44,127 nt of DNA from positions 1 through 44,127 of the forward strand of contig NZ_FXYY01000026.1 of assembly GCF_900169165.1 (NCBI RefSeq). Direction: 5' to 3'. Position numbers and translations under genes: made by a program. Under the pieces are notes generated by a model, which was given only the letters and a program-made list of their open reading frames with translations, was not told the DNA's origin and did not search any database. Positions 41,869 through 44,127 of the stretch are shown one piece after another. Each line of letters opens with the position of its first letter. The stretch's first letter is position 1. Source of the stretch: Brevibacterium linens ATCC 9172. Lineage in GTDB: Bacteria; Actinomycetota; Actinomycetes; Actinomycetales; Brevibacteriaceae.

Positions 41869-42987
41869 TCAGTCGTCGCCGAGGAGTTCGGCGACGAGTG
41901 CCGCGGTGAGTTCGATGCGGCGGGGAATCCAGATCTGCAGAGCGTGTTCGGTCCGGGCGTGGGAACCTCCGCCGACGGTGCCGAGTCCGTCGAGGGTCGG
42001 CGTCCCGACTCCGGCGGTGAAGTTGCCGTCCGATCCGCCGCCGACTGCGACTGACCTCAGTGGGGGATGCCCGAGTCGTCCTGCCAGTCGTTGGGCACGG
42101 GCATAGAGGCCCATCGCCATGTCCTCTTCGAGCGGGGCGCGGTTGATTCCGCCCTTGAGTTCGATCTTTGCACCGGCCACGGTGGGCGTCAGAGCGTGCA
42201 GAGCGTCGTCGATGCGGACCTGTTCACCCGCCGAGGCAGCTCGGGAGTCGATTCCGACAACGGCCTTGGCAGGCACGGTGTTCGTGGTTGATCCGCTGGT
42301 CATCACGGTCGGGACGACTGAGGTGCCGACCGAGGGTCTGTGAAGTGCCGCGATCTCGATGACCTGGTTGGCCACTTCGATGGTGGCGTTGATGCCCTTT
42401 TCCGGTTCGACTCCGGCGTGCGATGCCAGACCGGTGACTTCGAGCTGGTAGATCGCCACTCCCTTGCGCGCGATCTTGACGGCACCGTCGGCGGCGCCGC
42501 TTTCGAACACGAGAGCCGCCTTCGCTCCGCGCGCTTCGTCTTCAATGATCTGCCGGGAACCAGGGGAACCGAGTTCTTCATCGGCGGTGATGAGGAGGCT
42601 GACGCCGTCGAGTCTGCCGAGTTCGGCGCGGACCTTTGCCAACGCATAGATGGCGATGAGCAGACCGCCCTTCATATCATCGGCACCGGGTCCGCGGACC
42701 ACTCCGTCCTTGACCGAATACGGAAAACCAGCGAGCGTTCCCGTCGGCCAGACAGTGTCGTGGTGGCCGATAAGCACGACCTTGCGCGGTCCGGTGCCGA
42801 AGCGCCACAGCACATGCGGGTGGCCGTCGGTCTCGATGATCTGAGGCGCGGCACCGAGCATCCCGGTGCCGATGCGCGAGACGAGCCGGGCGCTGCGGGC
42901 CAATGAAGAGAGGTCGTTGGAGAACGACTCGCATTCGATGAGCGCTTGGAAGTCGCTCATGAAGTCGTCGGAGTCGAACTCTGCCAT
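41869..42987 (-). CDS. M20-family metallopeptidase (glutamate carboxypeptidase-like)
   Basis: This is a 372-residue protein starting at ATG 42987, with GGAGAG 7 bases upstream. Zinc ligands of the M20 clan are in place: IGHHDTVWPTG (His, and the Asp two residues on), GPGADDMKGG (bridging Asp), TADEELGSPGS (catalytic Glu-Glu), ESGAADGAVKIARKG, and the late GGGSDGNF and SHARTEH histidines. A dimerisation domain interrupts the catalytic one at about 175-285. It resembles CPG2-type carboxypeptidases that trim C-terminal glutamate. No signal peptide, so it is cytoplasmic. It is convergent with holB. Confidence 0.9.
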   Translation of the reverse strand: MAEFDSDDFMSDFQALIECESFSNDLSSLARSARLVSRIGTGMLGAAPQIIETDGHPHVLWRFGTGPRKVVLIGHHDTVWPTGTLAGFPYSVKDGVVRGPGADDMKGGLLIAIYALAKVRAELGRLDGVSLLITADEELGSPGSRQIIEDEARGAKAALVFESGAADGAVKIARKGVAIYQLEVTGLASHAGVEPEKGINATIEVANQVIEIAALHRPSVGTSVVPTVMTSGSTTNTVPAKAVVGIDSRAASAGEQVRIDDALHALTPTVAGAKIELKGGINRAPLEEDMAMGLYARAQRLAGRLGHPPLRSVAVGGGSDGNFTAGVGTPTLDGLGTVGGGSHARTEHALQIWIPRRIELTAALVAELLGDD

Positions 42988-43158
42988 GGATGTCTCTCCC
43001 TCGTGTCTGTGCACCAACTGTCCTTTCAAGGTTAACGGGTGCCGAGACGAGTCCCCGGCGGCACCCGCACTGAGGCGGTCCAGGTGCTCGGTTCTCGCCT
43101 GCTGGAGAGGGGGTGACGAAGGTCTCTGTCGGAACCGTCCAGGATGGCATTCGTCGTT

Positions 43159-43188
43159 TTGACCACCGGCAGAGAAGTTGGCTAAAGT
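43159..43188 (+). promoter_or_regulatory. Promoter of tRNA-Thr gene
   Basis: TTGACC (43159-43164) and TAAAGT (43183-43188) with an 18-base spacer fit a housekeeping sigma promoter. Expected start is about 7 bases downstream, just before the tRNA at 43199. Confidence 0.6.
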
Positions 43189-43198
43189 TGGTTCGGTT

Positions 43199-43271
43199 GC
43201 CGCCTTAGCTCAGTCGGCAGAGCGATTCACTCGTAATGAATAGGTCGCGGGTTCGATTCCCGCAGGCGGCT
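43199..43271 (+). tRNA. tRNA-Thr (anticodon CGU)
   Basis: A 73-base cloverleaf: acceptor GCCGCCT pairs with AGGCGGC (43264-43270). The D-arm is GCTCAGTCGGCAGAGC, the anticodon arm ATTCA-CTCGTAA-TGAAT has anticodon CGT, and the T-arm is GCGGG-TTCGATT-CCCGC, with discriminator T. CCA is not encoded. It reads ACG threonine codons. A terminator follows 10 bases downstream. Confidence 0.97.
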
Positions 43272-43280
43272 CGGCAACAT

Positions 43281-43305
43281 CACCCCAGGTCAATGGCCTG
43301 GGGTG
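43281..43305 (+). terminator. Intrinsic terminator after tRNA-Thr
   Basis: CACCCCAGG (43281-43289) pairs with CCTGGGGTG (43297-43305) around a 7-base loop and is followed by TTTCCGTT. Confidence 0.8.
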
Positions 43306-43380
43306 TTTCCGTTACTGGCAGGGACTGCTGAAGGTTTGGTTGACTTCACGACTGGATAAATTCCAGGAAGGATGGAAGTC

Positions 43381-43683
43381 ATGCCAAAGATCTACACCGA
43401 TGAGTTCAAGCAATCAGCGCTCGAGCTCCTGGGCGAGGGGATGACCCAGAAGCAGGTCTGCGCCGACCTCGGCATCTCGAAGTCAGCTCTCCAGGCCTGG
43501 GTACGTGACTCGCGGCTACGCGAGCACGGACTCGAGCCCTCCCGTGATGTCGAGGAGTCTCGCGCCCAGGCGGCAGCGCTGAAACGCATTCGCGAGCTCG
43601 AGAGGGAGAACAAGATCCTCCGCGAGGCTGCAGCGTATCTCTCGCAAGCGAACTTGAGGCTCGGTGGTCATCACCCAAAATGA
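43381..43683 (+). CDS. IS3-family transposase OrfA
   Basis: This 100-residue protein is the DNA-binding half of an IS3-type transposase: MPKIYTDEFKQSALELLGEG, helix-turn-helix QKQVCADLGISKSALQAWV, and a leucine-zipper-like coil ALKRIRELERENKILREAAA. I take ATG 43381 with GGAAGG 9 bases upstream; an ATG three codons earlier abuts the ribosome site. The gene ends CCCAAAATGA, so orfB starts by ATGA overlap, and the A run is a plausible slippage site for the OrfAB fusion. The element lies 110 bases past tRNA-Thr; its left terminus could not be fixed. Confidence 0.88.
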   Translation: MPKIYTDEFKQSALELLGEGMTQKQVCADLGISKSALQAWVRDSRLREHGLEPSRDVEESRAQAAALKRIRELERENKILREAAAYLSQANLRLGGHHPK

Positions 43684-44019
43684 TGTATCCGCTGGTCCTC
43701 GACCTTGCTGCCACCGGGGTGCCGGTGGCAGTGGCCTGCCGGGTCCTCGGTTTTACCAAGCAGGGCTTCTACAAGTGGTGCGCGAAACCTATCTCTGACC
43801 GGGATCTCGAGGAGGCGCACTTGATCAATGCCGCCTACGACGTGCATACGGACGATCCCGAGTTCGGGCACCGGTTCATCGCTGATGAACTCCACGCGTG
43901 CGGATATGAGGCGTCAGAGCGTCGTGTGTGGCGGCTGTGCTCGCAGCAGGAACTGTTCTCCCTCACGATCAAACGGGCCCGGAAGCACGGTAAGAAGCCC
44001 GGGCGTGAACCCCTGGAAG
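43680..44019 (+). pseudogene. IS3-family transposase OrfB, disrupted by a second IS
   Basis: This is the N-terminal 113 codons of OrfB: MMYPLVLDLAATGVPVAVAC, LGFTKQGFYKWCAKPISDRD, DDPEFGHRFIADELHACGY and KRARKHGKKPGREPL, the HTH_21 region before the DDE core. Homology stops at about 44019, where another IS3 end (TGGACACATC at 44020) begins. The frame reads on to 44063 only as a chimera. The DDE domain is lost or lies beyond the window, so the element is inactive as it stands. Confidence 0.8.
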
Positions 44020-44127
44020 TGGACACATCAATGTGTACTATCAGGCGGCAATGTCCATCATAAATGTGTAATCGACCTCGAAGTCAACCGGTGCTCGATA
44101 ACCCAGACTCGAATGTCTCCGCCTCGA
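44020..44127 (-). mobile_element. Second IS3-family element, 3' end with end of orfB (partial)
   Basis: On the complement, entering from the window edge, codons read RRRHSSLGYRAPVDFEVDY, TFMMDIAA and a TGA at 44041-44043. This is the C-terminus of an IS3-type OrfB (the conserved RRRHSSLGYR-PVDFE block after the catalytic Glu). The element end TGGACAC at 44020-44026 matches the outward end of the IS at 102-108, and the orientation is the same. It is inserted in the orfB of the preceding element. Confidence 0.8.

Overview
The window looks like chromosome of a high-GC actinobacterium. From gene content and order I would place it in the Brevibacterium/Micrococcales area; this is inference, as no rRNA or other marker gene is present. 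From about 10 kb to 43 kb the order tracks a conserved actinobacterial backbone also seen in Mycobacterium tuberculosis (roughly the Rv3644c-Rv3678 interval). It holds a RidA protein, a Nudix-like protein, a metallo-hydrolase, Crp, endonuclease III, a CoA-type Nudix hydrolase, a holin-like membrane protein, acetyl-CoA synthetase, an Ssd/Tad pilus cluster, a DEAH-box helicase, topoisomerase I, thymidylate kinase and DNA polymerase III delta'.

Positions 1-10,050 are an accessory region full of broken mobile elements. It contains the edge of an IS3 element (1-108), a truncated pair of overlapping tyrosine recombinases with a palindromic end (2498-4551, resembling a recombinase-in-trio element), three further IS3 transposase remnants, an IS21 IstB remnant and a decayed histidine kinase. 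Between these sit two paralogous glycoside-hydrolase-like proteins with peptidoglycan-binding-like N-termini. Each is convergent with a small exported protein gene, and a third, broken lipoprotein paralogue lies between them. This duplicated hydrolase plus small-exported-protein arrangement is the best candidate here for an undescribed system, for example a wall hydrolase with a cognate inhibitor or immunity protein.

Positions 10,049-18,179 carry a small-protein/RidA/Nudix-like/metallo-hydrolase run, Crp (opposite strand), nth with a Nudix hydrolase, and a DrrAB-like ABC exporter divergent from a TetR regulator with a clear operator-like inverted repeat between them. Positions 18,286-23,697 hold the holin-like protein, acsA and a large low-complexity membrane protein. 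Positions 23,942-29,264 are the ssd-tadA-tadB-tadC and flp-tadE-tadE-like pilus genes, separated by a GNAT acetyltransferase. Positions 29,273-36,209 hold the helicase, a methyltransferase and topA. Positions 36,401-41,829 hold a second GNAT protein, a lipoate-ligase-like protein, a membrane-anchored thymidylate kinase fusion and holB. An M20 peptidase, tRNA-Thr(CGU) and a nested pair of IS3 elements close the window.

Both edges of the window fall inside IS3-type elements whose outer ends begin TGGACAC and lie in the same orientation, so the window may simply be the unique DNA between two copies of one IS.
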